From: Capitulum mitella
Lineage: Eukaryota; Arthropoda; Thecostraca; Pollicipedomorpha; Pollicipedidae
Assembly: GCA_030062745.1 (NCBI GenBank)
Contig: CP099846.1
Span: 5,704,001-5,768,000 of the forward strand
Direction: 5' to 3'
Length of the DNA stretch: 64,000 bases
The notes under the pieces were generated by a model that ran no database searches, was not told the origin of the DNA, and saw nothing but the letters and a program-made list of their open reading frames with translations. Shown here piece after piece: positions 1 through 11,999 of this stretch (position 1 is the stretch's first letter; each line of letters starts with the position of its first letter). The position numbers and the translations under genes are program-made.

Positions 1-146
1 ATTTAAGTCTGCTTAAAAAAGTTTGCCTCCATAGAAAGTGCGCCACCTAAACCTGTTTTTGTCGACTGTTGTACATTTGCCATAATAGATTAAGATGTGG
101 CAAACCAGTAGTGTCATGGGGTCTACCATGATCTCAAATTCTCAAT

Positions 147-175
147 AGAGAGAGAGAGAGAGAGAGGGAGGGAGG

Positions 176-234
<59 letters not shown>
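147..234. repeat. (GA)n microsatellite
   Basis: An almost pure GA dinucleotide run with a short GGGA-type interruption near its left third. It directly abuts the left end of a short hAT-like element. Confidence 0.95.
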
Positions 235-237
<3 letters not shown>

Positions 238-662
238 GTGCACAGGACATCTAGCAGAATATTTGACATTATTCGGTATCCAGTATCCGGCCGGATATTT
301 CTGTAATCCAGCAGGATAATGCCGAATATTTAGCCCCTCCCCGTACGATCGAGACCTTGTTGCAATATCTGCCTACAAAACCGCTTCAGGAACAATGTCC
401 ATATGGAAACCTCACACTAAGTGTAAGCACTAGGGGAATAATTCTCAAAATGTTAACATTTCTTTATTCAATATTTTCCGGTGTGTCAGATCTTTCTTTT
501 CTTTTTCAGTTGAGTCTTATCCTCTTGAAGTCTCAGCAAAACAGTATATGAAAATAGACAAGAATAATGTCCTGTGCCTGTGTCCGGCCGGATATCCGGC
601 ACCCCGATCCGGCACATCCGGTATCCGGCCGGATCACAAAAATCCCGTTCTAGTGCATTCCT
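232..662. mobile_element. Short non-autonomous hAT-like element
   Basis: The left end reads GGGGGTGCAC and the right end reads GTGCATTCCT, which is inverted. Each is followed inward by CCGGCCGGAT-rich sequence. The inner right end (CGGGATTTTTGTGATCCGG, minus strand) matches the left end of the larger element at 1792-4112, so the two are the same family. No transposase is encoded. The left boundary merges with the GA repeat, and I see no convincing target duplication. Confidence 0.55.
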
Positions 663-1791
663 GATTGAGATCAATGACGTATGAATCTCGCCGTCTCCCA
701 GTCTTATGTGCAAGTTTATGGGATATTTTATTAACCAACTGACCAGATGTTTTTGCATCACGCGTAAACATATAAGGGTCCTGAGCACAAATCCAAAAAA
801 ACACTGTCTCATTTGTTTTGCTTAATCTCAGTTATTTTCAAAACCATTATTGGCAATGCGCCTACAGTGCATAAGGTGCAAAAACAAGTCATCCAGGCAA
901 ATACCTAAACAACTGAAGGTTATCAAGGTCCCAGACATGTAGAGCATGTAACTAGCAATGTTATTTCAAGAGCAAAGTCCTGAAACTGTCTTACGCTCAA
1001 GTTGCTGGCTGTGAGAACGCATCAGGCACATGGTATGTAACAATAGCTATACTAGCAGTGCGCTTATTTCACGGAACTAGTAGCGCTATGTCAAGGTCAA
1101 GCGCTATGTCGATCCAGGGCGCCTGTTTAGCTGTGCGTGTGTGTGCAAATTCTTTATTAGTAGTAAAACCAGTAACCACAGAAGTTGGGTCTGCCCAGCA
1201 ATATCTAATGAAATGTGATATAATGCGAGACAGGCGGTTCAGCCCGATGCAGCACCGACATATGCGTGTTGCATTTAGTTTATTTTCAAAAAATGAGCGT
1301 AGAGCATATTTCAGTCCATTTGACTGCACACTTAAATGACGGTTTTCAGGATTCCATTGTGGTTTTTAGATTTTAATCCTGATTTTCAGAATTCGAATCT
1401 TCGTTACCACGATCGAGGATTCGCAAGATTCGAATCTATTCGAATCTATTCGAATATTACGAATCCGAATCCTCAACTATAGTCTCCATATTCATTATAG
1501 GTCCTCTTCATTCTAGGTATCTAAAGTCTGTGATGTACAGTTGTACCTAATCATTGCTTTATCATCAAAATAATATTTTGGGCTGCATGGAGTAAAGTAG
1601 TCAACGTCCAAGCAGGGAAAGCATCCAGAGAGGAGGGGACAGGGGGACAGGTTGCTTGAAAACAATTTGCCTTCGATGGCAATGCAGCCGAACAGATTGT
1701 CGTCCACTTATTGGATGTGGGTCGTCGCACGCGTAATGAAAACGAAGTCAGCACAATGCGCGACCATCTTTCACCGTGCCACATTCACGAC
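663..1791. other. Non-coding stretch, no gene recognised
   Basis: No coding signal that I recognise. Around 1385-1475 the octamer GATTCGAA and close variants recur several times. Short open frames on both strands overlap each other and look like chance. Confidence 0.5.
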
Positions 1792-4112
1792 TAGGGATGC
1801 ACAAGATCGGGATTTCTGTGATTCTGCCGAATGCTAGATATGCCGGATATCCGTCTGGACATCCGGCCGGATACCACATATTATGCTCCCCTATCATTAT
1901 TTACTATGTTTAATGATAAATGCAACAAAAAAGTTTAACCCTATTCCCGGAGGGCTAGACGGTATGGCCGATTCCCGGCAGGGGGGGGGCGGATTCGGCC
2001 CCCCCCCTGAGATCTCGAGAACTACTTGTCCGATTTCATCGCAACAAACGGCAATCGATTTGCCGTCACGTGAACTACATTTTTATAAAAAGAAATTCTC
2101 AAAATTTTGAAATTTGTGGATACGGGGGGGCAAAAATGTCAAAATGGGGGGTACTTTTTGACTTCTTATAACTCCGTTGTTTATGGACCGATTTCGATGA
2201 AACTGGCATCAATCGAGAGATTATGGATAGGGCTTTTACCATGGGTATGCAAATTTGAAATTTTGAGAAAATTCATGGGCGTTCACAGGGTTTCAAAAAT
2301 AGGGGGATTAGTTTTCTAATAACGGAATGAGCAAAAGAGGCCAAAACACTTTTTTAGCTTCTGCTAGTCATGTTATGCTAAAGAAGTACAAATCGCATTA
2401 CATTGTTTGTATAATGTTAGTATAGGCGGTGCCAGGGACATAAAAAAGGGGGAACTGTCATGGTCACACGTTCTTCAGATCAACTTGTGACCTTTGACCT
2501 TAAATGACCTCCAGTGACCTTGGGGTCACCTGGAATGATGTCGTGTGCATTCAATATTATTTGTAAACGTTTTTAATCGATTAAATTCACTCTATTCCAA
2601 AAAAATTATTTTTTGGCTTTTGCGATATAGAATACGCGCACTGACATTTTAGGTCATAGCTCCGTGACCCGACCTGATATCATGCTGAAACTTGGTACAC
2701 AAGTAGAGGGCATCTTTCTAAGTCATATATATTCCGGGTTTGGTATTTGAAAAAACTGCACCGACATTATTACGAAAAAACAAATTTTGACTTTTGACCT
2801 TGACCTGACCTTGTAAAGTGACCTCAGATAAACAAAATTACATATGCACATTGCCCAGCTATTTACTATACATTCATATAAAGTTTTAAGTTCCATCTTA
2901 AAAACTCTGTTTTTGGCAGACATTTTCCTTTTACCCTCAACATGGCCAAAAATGACCTGAGGTGCCTCCCAAAAACGTTGCCTGGCTCCGCCCCTGAGCA
3001 AAATAGAATTTCGAAATTTTGTCATGGCGCGTAGAAGGAATAACTAGGAAAAGTGACCAAGTTTCGTGAAGCTGCGGTAAAAAGCCTGGAATTGGCAAGC
3101 AAAAAACCCGATGGGGGGCGGATTCCGCCCCCCCTGCCGGGAATAGGGTTAAATTGAAAAAGGAGGGATCTAAAAAACTGCTAAACACTGAAGAAAATGT
3201 TATCATTGTGAATCATTCACCCAATGCCTACACTTACTGTGAGGTTTCCATAAGTTTCCTTGTACAAAAAAATAAATAAATGTATAGAAATAATAGTCAT
3301 GGCGGAGCACGCCATCTCTAACTGCATTCAAAGGCTGGGTGTAACCACGGTCCAGAAATTAGGGGGGGTTCAAGCTGGCTGCAATCCACCGAGAGCATGT
3401 GGGGGGGGGGGTAAACTGACCTTGTTCGGTCGTTCCATGATAACGTACGATTGAAATTCCTTTGCTGGATTTGAAAGTTCAAGAAGTTCTGTAGCCAAGG
3501 GGAATTATCTATCTGATACTTTAAAAACTAGGGGGACCAATCACCACTTCTGGCAAACTACGTGGGACATGCCCCCTAGCCCCCCCCCCCCACGAAATTA
3601 CACCCATGACAAAGGCTCCAGAATACGCAGAATGCCGTTATAGCGCCTTGGTAAAACTAGAATGCCTGGTTTGATAAGCATTCCATATGAATACTAAGGT
3701 AGGTTGCTTAACGAGTATTGTCCCTTAATGCATTTGTATCAGAGGATTTGAGAAAGATAGATGTCTGAAAAATAAAAAGATAATACACCACCAAATGGGC
3801 TGCTAAGCTCATACTGGCCTTTGTTTCACAGTTTTGAGCTTGAATCCCATTCTTGCAAAATATGTCTCAACCCTCCCAAACTAAGAAGAGAAAGTGGTAC
3901 TCCAGACAAACCTTGAAACTGCTAGTTACATTGACAGCCTAATATTTCAAGGTACATGTCTCCTGAAACGCTTCAGTAGGCAGATATTAGAACAATGTCT
4001 TGATCGTACACCGGGAGGATAAATAACCGGCAACATCTGGCCGGATCACAGAAATAACCGGCCGGATACCGGATAATCTCTAGTATCCGGCCAGGTCTCC
4101 GGTGCATCCCTA
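1792..4112. mobile_element. Non-autonomous hAT element with 8-bp target duplication
   Basis: The left end TAGGGATGCAC and right end GTGCATCCCTA are perfect inverted repeats of the hAT type. They are flanked by TTCACGAC (1784-1791) and TTCACGGC (4113-4120), an 8-bp target duplication with one mismatch, as expected for hAT. Both subterminal regions are rich in CCGGCCGGAT. No transposase frame is present. A separate TTAA element (1935-3152) is inserted near the left end. Without it the element is about 1.1 kb. Confidence 0.85.
1935..3152 (+). mobile_element. Family A TTAA element (piggyBac-like, non-autonomous), young copy
   Basis: Starts TTAACCCTATTCCCGG and ends CCGGGAATAGGGTTAA: a 16-bp perfect inverted terminus with TTAA at both outer ends, the piggyBac target signature. 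Just inside each end is a G-run/C-run palindrome around a GGATTC core. The interior has no credible gene but carries many TGACCT/AGGTCA half-sites. It is nearly identical, in reverse orientation, to 56276-57495, which implies recent activity. It is nested in the hAT element 1792-4112. Confidence 0.88.
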
Positions 4113-4890
4113 TTCACGGCATCAGATAAAACGCGTGACATAAATCAGCGTAAACAGACTATCTAATTGCATAGCACCGTTTATACACCGCCATTATTCA
4201 TTTTCCGAAATGCGTGTTTTCTGTTTTCAGGGGCGGACATTCACGTTGTGGTCGTCGAGGAGGCGCCAGCTGCCGGATGCGTCACCCTCTCAGACGCCGT
4301 CCTGGTGTGAGTGATAGCTCACAGGGTGATCACTCAGCCCATCAGGGCCGCCAGGAGGGAGCCGCTGCTCTTTGTTCAGAGGCTGTCCTGGATGTCCACG
4401 AGTCTGCGAACACTCCCAAAGTGGTTACGAAGCAGGCTGAGTTGTTGGGCCTCGTCGTAAGCCCCAAGTAAGGTGGAACGAGACCTCACAATGTTGTTGA
4501 TGACGCGTTTGTGCGGGAGCTGGCAGTGCTCGTGCCGCCTCCCGTGTGACCACTGCGGCGGCGCGGCGTGTTCTGAGTTTGTCCGGTTGGCTGACAATGG
4601 TACCCCTTGTCCGATGACCGTTTTAAAGGAAAGCACAATGTTCCGAGATTGGCATTTTGCGTAGATGGATGAGCTGGTCCAGTGGTTTTCAGAACCTCGA
4701 ATACACTGGCGAAAAGAGGGGAAAGACTTGAAAAGAGCACCGAATGTAGTACCGACCGTTTAAGGTTCTACAAGAACCTAGCCTGAACCCCTTGAGGGGT
4801 CTTAAGAAAGCGCTGAAAGGCAGTTTCGAGACCATGTAAGGCTCTCATATGCATTCTTTTTTTGTCCGTAAAGATTCTTTTGAAAGAACT
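4113..4890. other. GC-rich exon-like segment, unidentified
   Basis: On the plus strand, a polypyrimidine tract and TTTTCAG at about 4230 are followed by an open hydrophobic frame (ADIHVVVVEEAPAAGCVTLS). It runs into GTGAGT at about 4308, so it looks like a single internal exon. On the minus strand, 4376-4636 is open and ends LVDIQDSL. I recognise neither, and they cannot both be real. Either may be a fragment of an old retroelement. Confidence 0.25.
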
Positions 4891-6153
4891 TTAACCCAAT
4901 TCCCGGCAGGGGGGCTGAATCCGCCCCCCTCGGGTTTTTTGCTTGCCAATTCCGGGCTTTTTAACGCAGCTTCACAAAACTTGGTGACTTTTCCTAGCTA
5001 TTTTTTCCACGTGCGGTGACAAAATTTCAAAATTTTGTTTTGCTCAGGGGCGGAGCCAAGCAACGTTTTTGGGAGGCACCTCAGGCCATTTTTGGCCATG
5101 TTGAGGGTAAAAGGAAAATGTCTGCCAAAAACAGCGTTTTTAAGATAGAACTTAAAACTTTATATGGGTGTATAGCGAAATAGTTGGGCAATGTGCAGAT
5201 ATAATTTTATTTATCTGAGGTCACTTTACAATGTCAGGTCAAGGTCAAAAGCCAAAATTTGGTTTTATTGCAATAATTTCGGTACTGTTTTTTTTTCAAA
5301 TGCCAAACCCGGAATATATATGACGTAAAAAGAACCCTTTACTTGCGTATGAAATTTCAGCTTGATATCAGGCCGTGTCACGGAGCTATAACCTAAAATG
5401 TCAGTGCGCCTACCCTATATCGCAATAGCCATAAAATGAAAGTTTTGAAATAAAGTGAATTCAAATGATTGAAAACGTTTACAGATAATATTAAATGCAC
5501 ACGAGATCATTCCAAGTGACTCCAAAGTCACTGGAGGTCATTTAAGGTCAAAAGTCACAAGTTGATCTAAAGAACGTGTGACCATGACAGTTACCCCTTT
5601 TTCATGTCCCTGGCACCGCCTGTGCTAACATTATACAAACATTGTAATGCGATTTGTACTTCTTTAGCATAACATGACTAGCAGAAGCCAAAAAAGTGTT
5701 TTTGCCTTTTTTGTTCATTCAGTTGTTCATTGTTGTTCATTCAGTTGTTCATTCTCAAGCAGTTTATCAGTTTAAGCAGAAAAGTAATCCTCCTATTTTT
5801 AAACCCCTGTGAACGCCCATGAATTTTCTCAAAATTTCAGACGTTTGTACCAATGGTGAAAGTCCTATCCAAAATCTCTCGATTCATGCCAGTTTTATCA
5901 AAATCGGTCCATAAACAACGGAGTTATAAGAAGCCCAAAAATACCCCTGATTTTGACATTTTTGCCCCCTTGTATCCCCATCTTTTAAAATTTTTAGTCT
6001 TTTGTAAAAATGTAATTCACGTCATGGCCAATCGATTGCCGTTTGTTGCGATGAAATCGGATTTGTACTTCTCGAGATCTGGGGGCGGGGCGAATCCGCC
6101 CCCCCCCTGCCGGGAATCCACCATACCGTCTAGTCCTCCGGGAATAGGGTTAA
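4891..6153 (-). mobile_element. Family A TTAA element, inverted copy
   Basis: Begins TTAACCCAATTCCCGG and ends CCGGGAATAGGGTTAA. The order of internal blocks is reversed relative to 1935-3152, with the GGGGCGGAGCCAAG block at the left and the CTAGACGGTATGG block at the right. It is more diverged than the 1935/56276 pair and has a small GTTCATT duplication near 5720-5750. Confidence 0.85.
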
Positions 6154-6418
6154 TAGGTTTCAGACTTGTGGTACTTTTTTGAGACCTTCCTCAAAGGATC
6201 GGAAACCCCAGAAGGTTCTCAATTTTTCCTGAGTGGGAGCCTACGCGTGGCATAGGCCTGGTGTTTACTTCAGGAGCCCGTCATTGCCCGGCAGACGTCG
6301 GCTGGTCAGTGTGTGTGATGTTGCGCGACTTCAGATCAATCCTCACTTCACATAAGTCTGTGGTTGGAAGCGGAGATGTCGGTACAATATGCGTTGCAGT
6401 TGCGTTGCGTATGACCTG

Positions 6419-6458
6419 CCAAACATCAGCAGGTCCATTTGGACCTGCTGATGTTTGG
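6419..6458. repeat. Perfect hairpin, 18-bp arms
   Basis: The arm CCAAACATCAGCAGGTCC is followed by the 4-base loop ATTT and then its exact reverse complement. It lies in otherwise unremarkable DNA about 0.5 kb before the piggyBac element. I see no element ends that explain it. Confidence 0.85.
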
Positions 6459-7522
6459 ATTGGCGTCTGATCTCGGGGTAGACTTAAGTCTGTTCAGAAA
6501 AAGCCTTCGTAATTACTCTGAACTCCCAGTAGTCGTCGCAAAGAAACGTGACGATCCCCAGGTACGCTTTGTCATGGTGAATGTTGCTGTGAATGGCACA
6601 AGCAGCTGGTAACGCATCGCGGGTGCTTTGGGTTAAGATACAGTCCGGGTTTCGCAGCTGGGTTTAAAGTGTATGATGCGCGTAAAGTCGGTCTTCCATC
6701 TAATATTGCCCATGATTTGCAGGCGTCTGTGAGTGCGTAAATGTTCTGGACCATCGTCTTGAGCTAAGCTTGGTGTGTCAGAAAAGAACGATTTTCTTCT
6801 GGACCAGTGTTTGTGTTTTGTTCATTCTGAAGGTCGAATAGAGCAGCATTACAGTAATACGTGCATTGCTAGCGTGCGAGAAGCATGCTGGATCTGGATG
6901 CCTCTAGTCATCAAAATGTCACTATTTTCCAGGTATGTCGCCAGATACGTTCTTCAGAAGTGTATACCTGGTAAGCTTAACCCGTTAGCGCCAGCGGGTC
7001 ACTTTTGTCCCCTGACTTCAGAGGCCTGCAGATACCTAAACAGTGAGCGAAAAACCTCCTAATTACGTGGACCACATGGTGGAAGAGCATCAACGAGTAC
7101 TGAACCGGGAAAACGCTTCCGCAGAACAGACATTTCCGGGACTGAATCGTAACAAAGTTGATGGCCATTTTACATTGGCCAGATCTATGTGGTATACCGT
7201 CATAACAATACAACTGTTATAGGCTGTGCGAGAATAGCAAACTCACGTGAATCACATATGCTCGAAGCCAGGATAGTAAGAAGGATATGCAAAATGAAAG
7301 TCACCGAAAATTCGCAATTTCCTGACAGTCAACTCACGCCAGAATAAGAGAGGACATTCTGACCCTCTCGGCTCGCCGTCAGCTGACCGGAAGGCGAGAG
7401 AAAGGGGGCGCAGGTGGACCAGGCGGGGCCGACCGTCAGTCTAGTGTGCCCCGTCATCGGTAGTCGGTGTCGGTGAGACGTCAACCAGACGAAAGAGTAT
7501 TACTGCCCGGGAGGTCATAGAC

Positions 7523-10500
7523 ATGATTATGCATGAAATGGACAGTCAGGTTGATACAGTGAATATACCACCTGAAGACGATGTGAGTGACGAGGGCGAA
7601 GTCGATGAGGGGGCGGCAGGTGTGGCCATGGTTGCCGACGCAGCTGATGCTATGGAAGTCCTCGTCGCAGAAAAAGAGAGTGCAACTCAGGATGAGTCGG
7701 TGCCGAAACGGAGGCGGACTGAGAAGACGGTGCCGGTCTGGACCCGATGCACAGATCCATCGTATTCGCCGTGGAGGGACATATCGAACGGGGCTCGTGC
7801 GAGTTTTCAAAAGACCCCTGAGCAGCTGGGAGGCCACGAGTTTCTGCGGCTGTTGGAAGACATGTTCACCCCTGATATCGTGGAGTGTATCCGGAGGGAG
7901 ACGATGCGATACGCTCCGAATGTAAAGAATGACCCGCTCTTCTCCATGGGTGATACTGAAATGCGCGCATTCATGGGTGTCCTCATCCTTTCTGATCATG
8001 TGACCATGCCATAGTCAGTCCGCTACATAAGTCAGGTGATCCTTCGAATGTGTCAAATTTCCAGCCCATTACAAACGTTCCACTGATCTGCAAAACTGTC
8101 GGAAAAATTGTGCATCTCCAAGTCACGGACTACATGCAGCGGGATCGCTTGTTCAGTGGCGATCAGCACGGTTTTATGTCCCAGCACGCAACGTGTATAG
8201 ACAGCTCTTTTAACTGTCACTGACCATATTCTGCAGGATATGGACCGGTCAGAGGTATCGTGGCTGGCAATGCTCGATCTTAGCAAGTGTTCTGATGCAG
8301 TTGCTCATGACGAGATCTTGGAGAAACTCCAACATCTGCAGATATCTCCAGGATGGTTTTCCAGCTATCTGGAGGCCACACCCAACTTGTGAAAGATAAC
8401 GACAGACTTTCAGAACCAAGAACGCTGCAGATTGGCACGTTCCAAGGGTCGTGCCTTGGCCCCTGCTCTTTCACATCGTCATTAGCGACCTAGCTTGCCA
8501 CATTCCCAGTCGCATCAATGTCTTCCGCAAATGCATTGTTCGGTACGCCGATGACACCCACCTGATGATCACTGGCCCACGGTATAAACTGCCCGCAATG
8601 AGAGCCGCGCTGGAGAATGTGTTGGGCACCGTACACTTGGTTCCTTCGACACGGGATGAAAGTAAACGCTAAAAAAACCGAACTCATGTCGTCAGATAGT
8701 AGCCGGAACCTCAGCATGATCACAGATCAAGGCACAGTGCCCTTCATACAGCAGCCTCTTGCCTCCTCAACCAAGGCTAGAAACCTAGCCGTGATCATGG
8801 ACTCGTGTCTTACGAGAGAGCCGCATGTCAACAGCGTTGTTTCAAAGTGTAACGGCATGCTCATTGGTCTACTGCACGCCAGGAGCGTCCTCCCACCACA
8901 CCTACCTTGTCTCATTGACATTCTGGTGCTGTCTCACATCAGATATTGCTTTCCATTATACGGAAACGCATCTGTATCCCAGTTAGCTCAAATTAAAAAA
9001 GTTTTCAGTTTCGCCGCTCGCGTGATGTCGGATCGACACAAATTCCAGCAGATATCTGATGTGATACGATCACTGAAGTGGCCAACTGCCAATGACCTAG
9101 CCACTGTTGCTGACGTCAACATGCTGCACACCATTTTAAGACCGCAGCAGCCCGCGCATCTGTTTAACAATTTGTCTTACAATAAGGACCACGTCTGTCA
9201 CGTCATCAGACAGTCAAACATGTTGCATGTGCCCCGTGCTATCAGCACCTTCGCCAGCACACTTTTACATACAGAGCTTGTCCGAGTAGAATACCGAGTG
9301 TCATGCATCACAATTTACAACATTCCTCTTTACCGGTATTAAAGCGTACCTTAAAACACAACATCTTGCGATTTTTGTAGTCGAGCGGATGGTGCTGATT
9401 TTTATTGTGTGTTATCATTTTGACTTACCAGTAGTGTGATACTCAAGCTGTCCCGTTTTACGTCTCTTTCATTCTTTTAATCTGCGTACCATTGCTTGTA
9501 TGACAAATGCCACAGAATAGCCCTTTTTAGTGGATGTGGCTGGCTATTTTTAAATACAAACGTACATGCGCAGTGAGAGGGTGTATTAGTGGAAGGCAAC
9601 AGATATGCAGGATAGCAGAATCATCCGAGGGACCATGACCAGAAGCCAGCACATGAAAATAAAGCATTATCTGCATGTCCAGGATAATAACAGCCGAAAG
9701 CCAGGCGAGACAGACTGCGGGTTCAAAGTTCGCCCGCTCACCAGCACGTTGAAAGAAACCTTTTCTAAGTTCGTCATTCACCAGGACAACCTCGCCACAG
9801 ATGAGATGATCGTCCGGTATGACGGCCATCGTGATCTCAAGCAGTTTATCCGAGGTCAGTCAGTCCAGTTTGGCTACAGTCTGTGGGCGATGTGCGGGAG
9901 CAAGCTTTAACTACAGCAATGAAACTCGCCCAGAGCTGCAGAATAAACCGCTAGTAATCCGAGGGTAAGGATATGATCCGCAACGTTAAGGACCCCAACA
10001 GCCACGTTTTTTTACAGTCTCTTCACCTCACGCACCCTGATCGCCGAAGTGGAAAACGACGATTTCCCAGTGAAAACTCACAAAGAGCTGGCCAAAGAGG
10101 GAAGGGGCACCTTTGACACCCTTTCGACAATGAGACAGAAAGCCTGGCCGTCCGCTGGTCTGACAACAGGCCAATGACCACGCTCAACAACCACGATACC
10201 GTCCAGAACCCGTCGACCGTTCGGCCGTAGGATAGGAAGTTGTCCCAGAGGATTAAAGTATGCCAGCCATTGCTGTTCAGGACGCACAACGGCGCCGTGG
10301 GAGGGGTCGACCTTTGCGACCGATACCTAGGTCAGTGCGGGATCGCAGTCTCTGGCGAGAAATGGTACCGGTGCCTGCTAACTCGGCTGACTGACATGCC
10401 CACCGTCAGCAGTTAGTTCCTGCCAACGTCTAGGTGCCCAGCACCAGTGATCTGCTTTCGCAGCGAGACATCGCGGTTACTTACCTACAGGACTCCATCC

Positions 10501-10691
10501 GAGCTGTCCATGTGCCCACCTCCCCTGCACTAGTCCCACAGAACATGCGGTGCGACGGCACCGAGCATCTGATCGGCCGTTTGGAGGGAAGCCGTCGATA
10601 CCGACTCGAAGCCTGCACAAAGAAGACCACAAAGTGGTGCGAAAAGTGTAAAAAGCCCCTGTGTCTGAAATGCTTCACCATGTTTTATTGA
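7523..10691 (+). pseudogene. piggyBac-type transposase (broken)
   Basis: The N-terminal piece, 7523-8014, has an acidic head, a basic patch (KRRRTEK) and the FTPDIVECIRRETMRYAPN block with EMRAFMGVLILSDHVTMP, typical of piggyBac N-termini. It stops where the LINE fragment begins. The catalytic region resumes at 9605-9910 (SQHMKIKHYLHVQD, then DNLATDEMIVRYDG, the domain carrying the catalytic aspartates, then LWAMCGSKL). Further pieces in shifted frames at about 10040-10370 include ELAKEGRGTFDT and GAVGGVDLCDRYLGQCG. The C-terminal cysteine-rich finger is at 10540-10691 (CEKCKKPLCLKCF). Several frameshifts plus the insertion make it non-functional. Assignment to the family is firm; the exact ancestral frame was not reconstructed. 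Confidence 0.85.
8015..9540 (+). pseudogene. Non-LTR retrotransposon reverse transcriptase fragment (Jockey/CR1-like)
   Basis: From about 8033 the plus strand encodes NFQPITNVPLICKTVGKIVH, the usual NYRPISVLP-type motif, then a QHGF motif at about 8165. The catalytic YADD box is in CIVRYADDTHLMITG at 8530-8575, and an open thumb/C-terminal region runs to 9342 (VNAKKTELM, LIDILVLSHIRYCFPLYG). There are frameshifts before 8450. The 5' part (endonuclease and first RT blocks) is absent, as expected for a 5'-truncated LINE copy. It sits inside the piggyBac transposase, so it inserted later. The junctions are approximate and I did not see a clean target duplication or poly(A) tail. Confidence 0.8.
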
Positions 10692-11385
10692 AGGTGAACA
10701 TGAAACATAAACATATGCGGGAAGTGGTAATGTGGTGTCTGGTGGGCTGCGGTACTGCGTTGTTCGTGGGATGCAGTACTGGATGGCCTACACGTGGTGG
10801 TACTGTATTACTCGTCGGCTGAAGTACCGTGTGTTGTCCGCAGGTTAAGTGCTGTGTTGCCCGCTGGCTACTGTACTGTGTTGGTCGCGGGCATTAGTAA
10901 ATAGGTGCTGTGCTGCCAGGGGACAGTACACTTTATCTGCGGGCTGTAGGGCCGTAATGTGTTTGCCGCATGTTTGCGCGCGCACACGCGAGAAAGGGGT
11001 AGATATGTAACCGTAAAGGTGGTCCATTTATTCCAGAATGATTTTTTTGCTCTGTTAATATAAATATGAGTTTTTGTGTAACTGGTTGCCTTTTTAGAGG
11101 TGAGGTAATGGATCAAGATGGGGACAGCGACTGAAACTATAAAAAGGCGTGACTGGTAGCGAAGACAAATGCAGGTGTCGGGCTCTATTGTTTCAGCGCG
11201 CCTACCGTCTGCCGCTGGCCGGACTGGCGTGAGCACTCATCGGGTCATTTTGGTCCCCCAGCATACCTCGAGTTCTACCAAAGGTACACAGTCACAACTT
11301 CCAGGATCTCTTAATCTACGTCAAGGAACGCTACACACGAAAAAATCAGACTTTCCGGTCCACTACAAATAGGTCCAGGGGTTAA

Positions 11386-11999
11386 GTGTGATATGCCATA
11401 AGACGTGACAGTATGTGACAGTTCTTGGAGTCATTCTATAATATACACCAAGATGCATACAGCTTGATTTCATTCACTTAGTGCGAATAGAAAACGGGCT
11501 CAATTTATACGTATTGCTTGCAGAGTAAAGAGATTATCGTACATCATGTCATTGCCAGCCAAGTAACATCATAGCCGAAATGGTATAGGGCAAAGTTGCC
11601 TCTAAAATGCATGTTAATTCTATGACGATGTCGAAAATCTGCCGGCTTTTTAGCCAGTACCAAGCAGGCCATGACTGTATATTAGCCGCCACACCTATGT
11701 ATACCAGTCTCACTGGGCATGCATCCCAGGAAAGGTTGCCGAAAATATGAGGTTTCCAATGACTGGCGAGCAGCAGCCCCCGCTCCTCCACGCAGCACAG
11801 TATGTGACGGATTTGCAGCTTTTACCATTTAGTTCCCTGCACTCTTCAGTGTTCGTTTACGCAGCACTGCAGTGTAAACCTGCAACTGGCGAAAACGCGA
11901 ACGTTTTTTCCCAAGATTTTGTCATCAAAATCGAAACCGAAATGGGTGAAATCTGATGAAAAAATAATGGAGGGGGAAAGGAAACTGAGCATATAGGGC
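11386..11999. other. Non-coding stretch
   Basis: No gene or element end recognised. Short open frames on both strands look like chance. Confidence 0.45.

Larger units (their letters stand above)
6977..11385 (+). mobile_element. piggyBac element, decayed, with LINE insertion
   Basis: Flanked by TTAA at 6977-6980 and 11382-11385, with CCC immediately inside both ends (TTAACCCGTT at the left, GGGGTTAA at the right). Subterminal sequence shared by both ends includes a CGGGTCA..TTTGGTCCCC-like block at 6996-7012 and about 11240-11260. It encloses a piggyBac-family transposase in broken pieces (7523-10691). A non-LTR reverse-transcriptase fragment interrupts the reading frame. Length without the insertion is about 2.9 kb, in the usual piggyBac range. 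Confidence 0.8.

Noticed and set aside
1975..2010. G-quadruplex reading of the G-runs in TTAA elements
   Set aside because: A single long G-run faces a C-run, so a hairpin is the simpler structure; homopolymer length here is also prone to sequencing error.
2107..2319. 70-codon frame conserved in two Family A copies (also 57110-57325)
   Set aside because: Conserved only because the two copies are nearly identical at the DNA level; more diverged Family A copies have lost it, so it is unlikely to be a gene.
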